Positions 10,968 to 21,371 of a stretch of 64,000 nucleotides of DNA are shown here, piece by piece; the stretch's first letter is position 1; each line of letters opens with the position of its first letter. The position numbers and the translations under genes were made by a program. The stretch covers positions 173,644,689-173,708,688 of the forward strand of contig NC_058523.1 in the NCBI RefSeq assembly GCF_904849725.1. The letters are read 5' to 3'. This DNA comes from Hordeum vulgare subsp. vulgare (taxonomy: Eukaryota > Streptophyta > Magnoliopsida > Poales > Poaceae). A model generated the notes under the pieces. It searched no databases, was not told the DNA's origin, and worked only from the letters and a program-made list of their open reading frames with translations.

Positions 10968-12640
10968 TCGTGTGTTTATGACAGTGGCCCCGAGGATCCA
11001 CTTGTCATCCTCTTGGGACCCTCGAGTGACTGCGAGTGGCCCCTTATGATTTACCGAGTGATTGAATCACGTCCCTTCTGATTTATCCTTTGATTTAATC
11101 GTGTGTTTATGACAGTGGCCCCGAGGACCCACTTGTCATCCTCTTGGGACCTTGGAGTGACTCCGAGTGGCCCCTTTTGATTTACCCTGTATTTAATCGT
11201 GTCCCTTCTGATTTACCCTGTGATTTAATCGTGTGTGTTTGTCAGTGGCCCCGAGGACCCGCTTGTCACCCTCTTGGGACCCTGGAGTGACTGCCAGTGG
11301 CCCCTTTTGATTTACCGTGTGATTTAATCGTGTCCCTTCTGATTTACCCTGTGATTAAATCGCATGCGTATGAAAGTGGCCTCGAGGACCTACTTGTCAT
11401 CCTTTTGGGACCGTGGAGTGACTCCGAGTGGCCCCCTTTTTTAATTATTTTGTTTTATGGTGATTAAACTGTGTTTGTGAGTTATTTCCATTTCAGGTAA
11501 GTACCAGATTCGCCATATCCATTTCTGGCAGTTTTCATTTCGGGATATGCCTAATCTTGCATATTCTAGGTATATCTAGTGATGTAGTGATTTCGAATTG
11601 GTTTGTGGGGTGTTTTTCTACATGAATCTAGCCTTATGATATATGATTTACCCTGTGATTTAATCGTGTCCCTTTCGATTTACCCCGTGATTTAATCGTA
11701 TGTGTATGACAGTGGCCCCGAGAACCCATTTGTCATCCTCTTTGGACCCTGGACCCATTTTAGGTAAGTACCATATTCACCATATCCAGTTCTGACAGTT
11801 TCCATTTCTGGATATGCCTAATCTGGCATATACTAGGTATACCTATTGATGTAGTGATTTCGAATTGGTTTGTGGGGTGTTTTTCTACACGAACCTAGCC
11901 TTATGATATATGATTTACCCTGTGATTTAATGGTGTCCCTTTTGATTTACCGTGTGATTTAATCGTGTGTGTATGACGGTGGCCCCGAGGACCTACTTGT
12001 CATCCTCTTGGGACCCTGGAGTGACTGCGAGTGGCCCCTTTTGATTTACCTTGTGATTTAATCGTGTCCCTTCTGATTTATCCTGTGATTTAATCGTGTG
12101 TGTATGATAGTGGCCCCAAGGACCCACTTTTCCTCCTCTTGGGACCCTGGAGTGACTGCGAGTGCCACCCTTTTTAATTATTTTGTTTTATTGCGATTAA
12201 ATTCTTTTCTGAGTTATTTCCATTTTAGGTAAGTACCGGATTCGCCATATCCATTTCTCGTAGTTTTCATTTCGGGATATGCCTAATCTAGCATATACGA
12301 GGTATACCTAGGTACGTAGTGATTTCGAATTGGTTTGTGGGGTGTTTTTCTACAGAAACCTAGCCTTATGATATAAGATTTTCGGGTAGAAAAATCCAAC
12401 GAATTGAATGGTGGCATTAGTTTTGTCATTTGAGCAAGTTTTTCAAAATACTATTTTATGTTAAGATGCCATTTTGTTAATTTTGAAACCCCGTTTAATT
12501 TATCATGTGATTTAATCGTGTGTGTATGATAGTGGCCTCGAGGACCCACTTGTAATCCTCTTGGGACCCTCGAGTGACTGTGAGTGGCCCCCTTTTTTAT
12601 TATTTTGTTTTATTGCGATTAAACTCTATTTCTCAGTTAT
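10968..12640 (+). repeat. Related tandem units without the tRNA-like module
   Basis: Units of roughly 120-130 bases with GACAGTGGCCCCGAGGACC, CTTGTCATCCTCTTGGGACC, GTGACTGCGAGTGG and CCCCTTTTGATTTACC repeat from about 10968. The GGCCCCGAGGACC-like block recurs about eight times. The CATCCTCTTGGGACC and GAGTGACTGCGAGTGG parts are shared with the preceding array, but the stretch from TAGCGCGC to the B box is absent. A second block is interleaved from 11485 (next entry). Confidence 0.85.
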
Positions 12641-12835
12641 TTCCGTTTTAGGTAAGTACCACATTCGCCATATCCATTTTTGGTAGTGATTTTGAATTGG
12701 TTTGTGGGGTGTTTTTCTACAGGAACGTAGCTTTATTATATATGATTTTGGGGTTGAAAATCCAAGGAATTCAATGATGGCGTTAGTTTTGTCATTTGAG
12801 CAAGTTTGTGAAAATGCTATTTTGTGCTAAGATAC
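11485..12835 (+). repeat. Interspersed block with AGGTAAGTACC / CATATCCATTT / GGTTTGTGGGGTGTTTTTC
   Basis: A block of up to about 200 bases begins with TTTTAGGTAAGTACC, includes CGCCATATCCATTT, GGGATATGCCTAATC and GAATTGGTTTGTGGGGTG, and is found from about 11485, 11757, 12220 and 12640 (the last shortened). In the last two copies it runs into GGTAGAAAAATCCA-type sequence and GGTGGCATTAGTTTTGTC. The copy at 12388-12490 continues to TTAAGATGCCATTTTG, whereas the copy at 12761-12835 is cut at AAGATAC by the element starting at 12836. This marks an insertion point. The same broken flank reappears at 44967-45041. Confidence 0.8.
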
Positions 12836-13574
12836 TGTCGTGGTTTATCACGACAGATGTCCTCATGAAAGGACTTAGTGGTGAGGCCATCGTCACCGTG
12901 TGGCGACTCAAAGGGGTTGATCGGGAACGAGAGACAAGTTTACCCCGGTTCCGCCCCTCCGATGGAGGTAAAATCCTACGTCCTGCTTTGTGTGTATTGA
13001 CCTAGCTCTCGATTGATTGTAACTTAAGTCTACCAGCCCTAGAGACTCACCTTTATATACAGGTCGAGACCCTAGGTTTACAAGAGTCCGGATGACATTA
13101 TGATCCGTGACCCGTTATGTCTCTAACTCGTCTTACTCCTAAAGCAAGGAAACTCTGGGCGACCCTCTTCCTTGTGGGCCGAGAGACGCCCTCTTCGTAT
13201 CTTGGGCCGTCGCGTGCTCTCTTTGGTAAACCGCCTTGCGCCCTCTGCTTCGTAAGTCATGGCCCATCTTGAGTATGAACGTTGAGCCGCCATCATCTTG
13301 ACTCGGCCTCTCAGGGCGGGCCATACGACGAGATAATATCCCCAACATTAGATCCCAGATTGACTTGAATTTATTTGTGTCAATAGACTTTACCTTTAAT
13401 ATTAGCGGCTCATACGCAACTCGAGTTTTGTCTTCCAAGGCAGAAAATGCCGGCTCCAAATGTCCCCTGAAGCTCTTGCTTTATTTGTCAGTAACATCAG
13501 CCACCCCAAGATTTTAGGGATCTTAGTGATGTCAATCGGATTCCCGCCCTACCATTTTCACTTCAGCTGTGGCC

Positions 13575-13582
13575 TTTAAATA
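13575..13582 (+). promoter_or_regulatory. TATA box of the PF04195-like element, copy A
   Basis: TTTAAATA within GGCCTTTAAATACTC. A start site would fall about 30 bases downstream, at the spot where the MULE-type element is inserted. Same sequence in copy C at about 45778. Confidence 0.5.
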
Positions 13583-13608
13583 CTCACAAGGGCATATTTT
13601 TATTTTTA

Positions 13609-14556
13609 GGAAAAAGTCCAAAACAAACCTTGGAGTTATAGGCGAAAGCTAAATCAAACCCTGAACTTTGAATCCCTGAAATCGGCACACCGAACTCACT
13701 GATCCTGGTCTATTTTAAACCTTGACAAAACTTAGCCGGGATTTGCTGAACTGGGCCGGGCCCATTAGCGCAGTTGCACACGCGCGCACCCTCTGCTCTG
13801 TTTTTTTTGTTTTTTCATTTTCTTTTTGCTTTTCCACATGTGTATATTTTTTTTTCAGTATCCAATGTATTTTTTAACACATATGTATATTTTTTGATAA
13901 ACTTCCAATATTTTTCAACACATTATGTACATTTTAAAAGTACATCTTACAAAAAAATACATGGTAATATTTTTCTAAATAAATATTTTATATTTTATAA
14001 AAAACAATAAACATTTTATAAAATTGATATATATATATTTTTGAGGTATAAATAACAATAAACGTTGAATGTTTGGTGCTAGGATTATGCTCCTACAAAT
14101 TTATAAAATGCATGTTGGATCAATACGAATAGAATTAAAAATACGAATAGAATTAAAAATACAAATAGAACTAAAAATACGAATAGAATTAAAAATACGA
14201 ATAGAATTAAAAAAAACCAAACATTTTTTTGAAACAAAAAAGACATAGAATTTGTGACAAAAATAGAAAACATAAATATTTTTAACTTCTGAACAATTTT
14301 AAAAATGCGCGAATTTTTTTAAACTTCGTAATTTTTGTTGTTAGTGGGCTGGTCCAATTTCTGTCTATAAGAGTAGCAGCCTAGCAGGTTATCCCGGTCG
14401 GGATTGTGGTATTGTCAGAATCCCGGTGTGCCAAACGGGCCTAGGGTTCAAAATAGACCGGGATTACAAGTTCAGAGTGCCAATTTCAGGGATTCAAAGT
14501 TTAGGGTTTGATTTAGCTTTCGTCTATAACTTCAAGGTTTGTTTTGGACTTTTTCC
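13609..14556. mobile_element. Non-autonomous MULE-type element with long terminal inverted repeats, copy A
   Basis: It begins GGAAAAAGTCCAAAACAAAC and ends with the reverse complement (GGTTTGTTTTGGACTTTTTCC). The inverted repeats extend over more than 120 bases: GTTATAGGCGAAAGC and AACCCTGAACTTTGAATCC on the left have counterparts GCTTTCGTCTATAAC and GGATTCAAAGTTTAGGG on the right (minor differences). A 9-base direct duplication TTATTTTTA flanks it (13600-13608 and 14557-14565). Length 948 bases. Nine-base duplications and long inverted repeats are typical of Mutator-like elements. No transposase is encoded; the inside is AT-rich. Confidence 0.88.
14117..14213. repeat. 18-base minisatellite in the MULE-type element
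   Basis: Five copies of ATACGAATAGAATTAAAA with single-base variants. The corresponding place in copy C (about 46325-46395) has four. The Leu/Phe-rich frame on the minus strand here is only a translation of this repeat. Confidence 0.9.
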
Positions 14557-14635
14557 TTATTTTTACCTCGCTCCCAACTCCTTCTTCTTGCTTGAGCCCG
14601 TACTTTGACCGCGCCACAGCCGTGCAACCCCCATC

Positions 14636-17600
14636 ATGAGGCGATCTGATCGAGGAGCCCTTCGCCGTACTACTTCTCCTTCGAGTCGCGGGTCTTCTCC
14701 GCCACCATCAGCGCTGTCAGGTAAGTTCTCTTCTTTCCCAGATCTACCTGTTAATCCACCATAGTTTGGTAGCGTTTGTCGGAGTTCATCCGTGTTAATC
14801 GCCATTGCTGACTTGCTTAGTTCTTGATGAAGCTTTCCGCATTGTTTACATTGCGGTAGATGTAGGGATCCATTTTCCTATAACTCTTCTGAAATGCCTT
14901 GCGGAATCTTTATTCAGATAACGAACTGCTGTTGCTCCATATTGTACTGTCATTCTAGCGCCATTGAATTTTTTTTATTGAACCATTGGTAGATCCATAT
15001 TTTTATGCCATTTGATAGAAATCTGTTTGTCCCACACTTAGTAGAATCTGAAGTCACTATTCTCCTTTAAGCCGCCTTTATGCTCATACCAACTTGTTTG
15101 ATCGGATTGTAACTCGCCATCTTGGTAAACCGTCTTTATGTTAGGGCGACTTTAACATTGTAGGCTACCTTCTTTCTTGATTCCCTTGTTTTTTCAAAAT
15201 AAATTCGTTCATCCAGGTAACCCGCCAAACATATTTCTACACCTCTTTTTCTTCGTGAACCTGTCATTATGTCAAAGCCTTCCAAATATGACTGGCTGCC
15301 GTCGATAATTTCTGACGTCTCCCTTCAGCAATGCATGACCTTAGGAGTCTTGTCACCTAAGGAAGAAATCGGATGTCGAGCCGCTGCTCGAGAAGTACGT
15401 CCGTAACCCGCTGAAGGAGAGGTTGTGGTCTTCACCGATCACCTTGAACGAGGCTTTTCACCCCCTGGATCAAAATTCTTTCGAGACACCCTACACTTCT
15501 ACAATCTTCACCTTCAAGACTTGGCCCCCAACTCAGTCAACAATTGATGCCAATTTCAAGTTTTCTGTGAAGCATACTTGGAGATAGAGCCGACTTTTCT
15601 CTTGTTTAGGGAATTCTTCTACCTGAACCGCCAGACGGAATGTGCCGATGGACCCACCTTAGAACTTGGTGGAGTCACAATTCAAAGGGGGCGAGAATGT
15701 GGCTTTCCTGTTGTTACCCTGCCCAGTCACCCCAAGGGCTAGGGGAATACTTGGTTTTAGTGCAAAAATACTGCACTTGCCAACGAGAATCCCCTGCCAG
15801 GGTTTAGAGAGGAGCGCCTTCCGATGGGATTTAAACTTCTCGGATCACTAACTACCAAAGTAAAGACCACCCTTGCTTTTGTCTAGTCGAAGCTTAGGGC
15901 CTTAACTACCAATGTTTAACCGGGATTGACTTGATCCGGTGCTGGGTGGAGTGACGAATTATGCCATTGAGCCGCCGGGGTGACTTTATGTGCAAATATG
16001 ACGGTGATTTGAACAATTCACAATGTTTCACCAATGTCATGCTTGACTCTGATGAAGTCAATAACATTGTGAATAAGCTATCTAGCGAGTCCAAAGAAAT
16101 CTGTTCCAAAACTGGACTGAAGCCATTATGTATACAAAACCCGGCTCCTGAGGTAGATATCTTTAGCCATTACTCGCCTTGCTTATACTTTCCTTTACAC
16201 CTTTGAAACTTGATTTCTTATCAATATTTTTGCAGAGAAACTCACCCTTGTGGAAGCGGAAACTAGGGAAAACGACTGTCAAGAAGGTCAAAGCCGCCCA
16301 ATACAAGAAAAGGAAGAACAAAGCAGCTATTGACGAGTCATCTGTTATGGGCGAGTCACAGACCATCGAAGACCAATCTGAGGAAAATGTTTCATCCATC
16401 CCTTTATTTTGACGTGTGTTGTACTAAATATTTTGTTCAATCTCACGAGGATGACGAGGTAATTTCAATCTCTTCCGACTCAAATATTTCCTTCGTAAGG
16501 CCTCCAAGGCGAGTTTGTAGGAAAATTCGTTTGACTCATCCAGATGCTTATTTGGATCCCGACTTCCTTTTGAAGAAGGCTACTTATACTCCAAAGTGCC
16601 ACACTCGTAGTTCCTTAGGCGATCTTATGGCGGGTTTCCCCAAGAAAACAACCAGTCGTAAACGCCAAAGTGAGGTGCCTTTCATCCTAATTCTTCCTTT
16701 CTTATCAGTAAATTCTATTTGTTGATTACTCAAACTTTCCGGGTTTCACCTTAATAGGTATCACCACCTTCATCGAGCGACTCGACTGCTTCAAAATTTC
16801 CACCTCTTGTTCATCTCCCAGGGTAAGCCTTTATTTGTATATCTAACACTTGCCTCATCACTTATACTTCATTATATATGTCTCAACCTTTATCCCTCAG
16901 GGCTCATGCCAAGAAAAGAAGAACTGGTGGGTCATCACACAATCCTGAAGCACGTGAAGAGAAGGAAATGGATATTACTATCCCTGAAGCTCAGGCTGAA
17001 CCGGCTGACACTCGTACCAAGCTTCCTAAAACTTATACAAATGTTATGGACGATCTTCGTGATGTCCAAGTTGACCTACCAAAAGTTGACAATACGGCCA
17101 TGGAGGCGAGTCAGAAAAACAATCTTAATCTGTCGAGTCCTCCAGAGACAACCAAAGATGTTGTGTCCGATAAAGATAGGGTTGTCATTACTAGGATGGG
17201 TTACACAACGCCCATCTTCACCGTGCTGGCTAAGCATACTGCCAAGGGTGCGACAACCGAAGTGGAGAAAGGGAAAGCTAAACTTGAGGTTCCCAATATT
17301 GAGAAACTTGACTTTGAAGAAGTGCATGCTGGATATCTGAGCTGCCTCTCCATGAGCCGGGATATGGAAGTCAGCCTGGTTAATATGATGAAGAAGAGAT
17401 ATGAGGCATGCTGTTCTTCAATAACTCATTCCATATATCCTCATATAGCCCCCAAGGCCCGGGTCATCTTCTTGAAGATGTGCCGGGTCTTGTTGATATT
17501 TGTGTAAAACTTCAACCTGTAGACCCCAAGGGTCGGGTCATCTTTCTTGAAGATGAGTCGGGTCTTTGTCAAAATTAACGTGAAACTTCAATATGTAGCC

Positions 17601-18684
17601 CCCAAGGGCCGGGTCATCTTCTTGAAGATGAGCTGGGTCTTTGTCAAAATTAAGGTGAAACTTCAACTTGTAGCCCCCAAGGGCCGGGTCATCTTCTTGA
17701 AGACGAGCCTGGTCTTTGTCAAAATTAACGTGAAACTTTCACCTGTAGCCCCCAAGGTCTGGGTCATCTTCTTGAAAATGAGCCGGGTCTTTGTCAAAAT
17801 TAACGTGAAACTTCAAGCTGTAGCCCCAAGGGCCGGGTCATCTTCTAAAAGATGAGCCAGGTCTTTGTTAAAATTAACGTGAAACTTCAACCTGTAGCCC
17901 CCAAGGGCCGGTTCATCTTATGAGCCAGGTCTATATAAATAATGTGAAACAAAACTAACATGCATTAGCCTCCAAGTTTCAAGTATATTGCATGCAATCT
18001 GCTTGAGACTTGATACCAATCTTCTATGCAAGTAAAGAAGTCATTTAGAGTCCATATTGGCGGCTCAGCTTTGAGCTAATTACCATCTTGTGTTGATTGT
18101 ATAGGAATATTTGGGCCAAGCTGACTCATACTTGAATAGTATGAAGAAAAATCTGGCACTACAGGAAGACGCCAAAGCTGAAGCTGAGGAAAAACTTCAG
18201 ATTACCTTGGCAGAGATGGAAAAAATCAGGACTGCGCAAACATTATATAAAGAGACGGCCAAAGCTGATAAAGCCGCGTTGTTGAAACGTGCTCGAGACG
18301 CCGACGGTCGGCTGAAACTATCTACTGAAGAGTTAATTGGTCTGAAATGGCATATCTCCAGGATGACCAGTGGTGTGTTCGCTAAGTACTTTGTATGTAA
18401 GATTATCAATTGCAACCATTGTAATGGAGAGAAAACCGACAGGCGACTCACATTCCATACTGTTTTTGTTGCAGGCCCTCGATCGGCCAATCTTCAAGAT
18501 GAGTGTGTGTTGAAATACCTTAACAGAACAACTTTATGCTGGCGACCTATTCACCATCAAACTTGTTTGGAGTGACAAAGAGATGGTGAAATTCATCAGT
18601 GACATGCCGAGGCGCCTCTGGACCATGATGACGGGAAAATGGCGAGGCGTGAAAACACGCGTCCACGTCATTTATACAGAGTGA
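14636..18684 (+). pseudogene. PF04195-like 'putative gypsy-type transposon' gene, copy A, broken
   Basis: A possible first exon (ATG 14636, MRRSDRGALRR) ends at the donor at 14721. From 15269 (MSKPSKYDWLPSIISDV) the frame encodes DTLHFYNLHLQDLAPNS, EIEPTFLLFREFFYL and GVTIQRGRECGFP, the pattern I associate with the plant PF04195 family. In-frame stops occur after AREVRP, VNN, HPKG and NTWF, the last ones where tryptophan or an aromatic residue is expected. Later exons are separated by intron-like pieces, for example 16153-16235 (GAG/GTAGAT to TTGCAG/AGA). A Lys-rich exon, a Pro/Glu-rich exon and a coiled coil (18111-18350, ...EDAKAEAEEKLQITLAEMEK) follow. Copy A alone has lost the donor at 16383 (GA instead of GT) and 24 bases near 16455. 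Role in the element unknown. Confidence 0.7.
17446..17935 (+). repeat. Stem-loop array i (75-base period), copy A
   Basis: Seven units of about 75 bases containing AGCCCCCAAGGGCCGGG, TCATCTTCTTGAAGATGA, GGGTCTTTGTC and AAAATTAACGTGAAACTTC. TCATCTT-CTTG-AAGATGA is a 7-base hairpin with a 4-base loop. The loop changes in later units (CTAA) while the arms stay complementary. The period is exactly 25 codons, so a repetitive frame of about 100 residues stays open. It lies between exons of the PF04195-like gene, in an intron position. Confidence 0.88.
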
Positions 18685-19105
18685 ATAAAATATAGCACAT
18701 ACAATATACAAAATAAAGATCAAACATTACAGGTACATATTTCCAGAATTCTTATATTTACATAAAAATTCTATTAATTACATCTCCGAAGAGAAAACCC
18801 CTGATTAAGAATTCCAACATATCTATTACATGAGATTGCAACACATTCCTATTACAATATGCTACAAGAAAAATCCTCCTCGCGGTCGACGTTGAACTCC
18901 GGCGTGGGAACTTGAAGTTTATATGCGTAGATTATCTTTGACGCCGTTATGTTTGATGGTTTGCCATATATTTCTTTATCATGCAATTATTTTGTTTGTG
19001 ATCAACTTCATTTATGTTATGATTTAAAATGAAGGTTGATTTGGTCCAAGCTTGATTTGGCCCCCTGTTTTCAGGCATAGGATGCATCCATGCATTTTAA
19101 TATTT
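18685..19105. other. AT-rich link between PF04195-like gene and array ii
   Basis: No coding frame. Contains AATAAAATATAGC just after the gene, which could be a polyadenylation region, then non-repetitive AT-rich DNA conserved in copies B (27346-27775) and C (50882-51315). The boundary between the two retroelements must lie in or near here; none could be fixed. Confidence 0.5.
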
Positions 19106-19690
19106 AACGCTCATATCATGGAGTTCATTTCAGAGAACCCCTGCTTGTAGCATAATTGCTGTTCTATTTGGTTGATGGTTTATGCCATGGAATTCATTTC
19201 GAAGAACCCATGACATGCAATAATTGTGTATTTGTTATATGGATGTTGTATGCCATGGAATTCGTATGAGAGAACCCATGTCATAGCATAATTTTCTTAT
19301 TTTATGGCTCATGCCACAGAATTCGTATGGAAGAATCCATGCCATAAGATATATTTTTTTTGTCAACTTCTAACTTATACCGTGGAATTCGTATGAAGGA
19401 ACCCACGACATAAGATACTATGTATTTTCTTTATTTTATGACTTATGTCATGGAATTTATATGAGAAGAACCCATGACATAGCATAATTTGTATTTTCTT
19501 TGGTTTTATGACTTATGCCATGGAATTCATATTAGAAGAACCCATGACATAGCGTAATTGTGTATTTTCTTTGGCTCATGGCTTAGTCATTTTATGGCTT
19601 GCGTCATGGAATTCGTGAGAAAGAACCCATGCACGAAATGTACTTTCATGTCATGGAATTCAAATCTAAGGAACCTATGCGTAGAGCATT
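19106..19690. repeat. Stem-loop array ii (CATGG...CCATG), copy A
   Basis: About nine units of 60-70 bases of the form TATGTCATGG-AATTC-(about 12)-AACCCATGACATA. The best unit (about 19440-19480) has perfect 10-base arms TATGTCATGG and CCATGACATA. The unit near 19381-19415 has CGTGG and CCACG instead, a paired change that keeps the stem. The units near 19310 and 19650 have lost pairing. Confidence 0.85.
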
Positions 19691-19735
19691 TTATGAATTT
19701 TTCCACACATGGCATGTCCACGGGAAGAAAAAGTA

Positions 19736-20600
19736 CGTTCTTGATCCGAACCACCAGGCCGAACCTAAGGGCATGATTTGATGAGTTATATGTTCCTTGA
19801 TCTGAACCAAAAGGCCGAACCTAAGGACATGATTTGGTGAATTTTATGTTCCTCGATCCGAACCAAACGACCGAACCTAAGGACATGGTTTGGTGAATTA
19901 TATGTTCCTTGATCCGAACCAAACGGCCGAACCTAAGGACATGATTTGGTGGATTTTTTGTTCCTTGATCCGAACCAAACGGCCGAACCTAAGGACATGA
20001 TTTGGTGGATTTTATGTTCCTTGATCCGAACCAAACGGCCAAACCTAAGGACATGAGTTAGTGGATTTTATGTTCCTTGATCCGAACCAAACGACCAAAC
20101 ATAAGGACATGATTTGATGAATTTTATGTTCCTTGATCCGAACCAAAAGGCCAAACCTAAGGACATGATTTGATGAATTTTATGTTCCTTGATCCGAACC
20201 AAACGACCGAACCTAAGGACATGATTTGGTGAATTTTATGCTCCTTGATCCAAACCAGACGGTCTAATCTAAGGATATGCTTTGATCTATGAGAAGAGAT
20301 GTCTCCTTGATCCGAACCAAACGGCCGAAGCTAAGGGCAAAACTTCATGAGATGAGAAAGAGAGAAAAATCCTTGACCCGAACAAAACCACCGAAATTAA
20401 GAATAAGATTTCATGTGTGAGAAGAGAGAGCTCCTTGATCCGAACCAAGCGGCCGAAACTAAGGGCATGATTTGATGAGATGAAACCAACACCTTGATTT
20501 GTATCGTAATGGCCGAATCAAGGGCTAGAGTTTTGGAAAAGGAGGAAGAAGAAAGCCCCATGGCTCGTACCTTGGTGGCCGAACCATGGGCTAGAGAAGA
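19736..20600. repeat. Stem-loop array iii (TCCTTGATCCGAACC), copy A
   Basis: About fifteen units of some 57 bases: TTCCTTGATCCGAACCAAAC, GGCCGAACCTAAGGA, CATGATTTGGTGAATTTTATG. TCCTT pairs with AAGGA in each unit, and ATG with CAT beyond a one-base bulge. The last two units have different arms that still pair: CCTTGATT/AATCAAGG (about 20492-20523) and CCCATGG/CCATGGG (about 20556-20591). Confidence 0.88.
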
Positions 20601-20773
20601 ACCATGATTCCCACCTTCTCACCGCTGCACGCAGAACGCTGGCCTCCTTGCTTCTTGTTTTTCCTATTTGTTTCTATGCGTGTATGTATAACTTTGCAGT
20701 GGGAGGTAAGGAGAATGGCCGGCCGACCGAGAGCAAAATGGATCCAACCTCCTGTGTCATATGCTAGCGCCTG

Positions 20774-20782
20774 TATTTATAG
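20774..20782 (-). promoter_or_regulatory. Minus-strand TATA box upstream of arrays iii and ii, copy A
   Basis: On the minus strand the sequence reads GGCTCCTATAAATACAGGC, a strong TATA box (CTATAAATA). Transcription leftwards would start near 20745 and its RNA would begin with arrays iii and ii. This fits the U3/R border of the minus-strand gypsy LTR predicted from the copies B and C context. Confidence 0.6.
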
Positions 20783-21371
20783 GAGCCGATGAGCAGCCAA
20801 GGCTCTCGCGCACCCTGCCCACGTCCTCCAGATCGTGGTGCCCGTGAGATCGTGGGAATGGGGGCTGCTTATTTCCTTTTTTCTATTTCTTTATTGCTAA
20901 TTAACCGACAACCTCTAATTAGTTTGTGCTTCGGCCATGTTCTCTCAACGTGTGAGCCATGTGTACTAACCTTGCATACGTGAATGACTGATGGATGAGA
21001 CTATGCATGTCATGTATGTGGACATTTTTAAAGTGGGCAAGGCCTAATTAGTTTTAATGATTTATTAAGGCTAATTTCCCTAACATAGCATGAGATAGAG
21101 ACATGGGAAAAATATCCTTTCATTGATAGTTCTATGATGGTGCCTGAGACATTTTTGTTCATGCGTTGCACAAATATTTGATTAGTCGACGTAGAATAAT
21201 ATACTCACATTTATTTCGTGAAATAATATTTTGACGACTTTGACATCGGTCATGATAATTTAAATTTATGTCAATACTAGAATTCTATCATCAGTGAAAT
21301 CTCCTTAGGAAAAAAGCTTGATGAGTATTATCTGTTTTGTCATATTTTACAAATATGGGCTCTTCCCAATG
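20783..21371 (-). mobile_element. Putative gypsy LTR U3 part, copy A
   Basis: Non-coding, AT-rich DNA that in copies B and C continues, after the solo LTR, to the predicted LTR edge at 33822 or 58398. In copy A the solo LTR is cut and the rest of the gypsy LTR is lost at the 23562 junction. It ends with CAATG (21367-21371), the target site of the Sukkula-like LTR. Confidence 0.5.

Larger units (their letters stand above)
12836..18684 (+). mobile_element. Plus-strand retroelement with PF04195-like gene, copy A
   Basis: The element begins with TGTCGTGGTTTATCACGACA, a perfect 7-base stem-loop with the 5'-TG of an LTR, directly after the interrupted tandem-repeat unit. The stretch 12836-14720 looks like LTR/leader: a TATA-like TTTAAATA at 13575, a short exon, and the splice donor CAG/GTAAGT at 14720/14721. 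The gene-like region follows. No second LTR with the TGTCGTGG start is present in the window, so the 3' end is missing or was replaced by the neighbouring element. The counterpart at 45042 has the same structure. Precise family not named; the identity as an LTR element rests on the TG end, the promoter layout and the gene type. Confidence 0.6.

Noticed and set aside
11493..12240. Repeated AGGTAAGT sites as real splice donors of a repetitive transcript
   Set aside because: The motif is part of the tandem block and no exon-like coding sequence or matching acceptors were seen.
14085..14273. Hydrophobic minus-strand frame with repeated LFVFLI
   Set aside because: A translation of the 18-base minisatellite inside the MULE-type element; not a membrane protein.
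17547..17855. Protein of 25-residue repeats (also 26216-26518, 49753-50055)
   Set aside because: Results from the 75-base tandem period in an intron position; kept as an observation but not as a gene.
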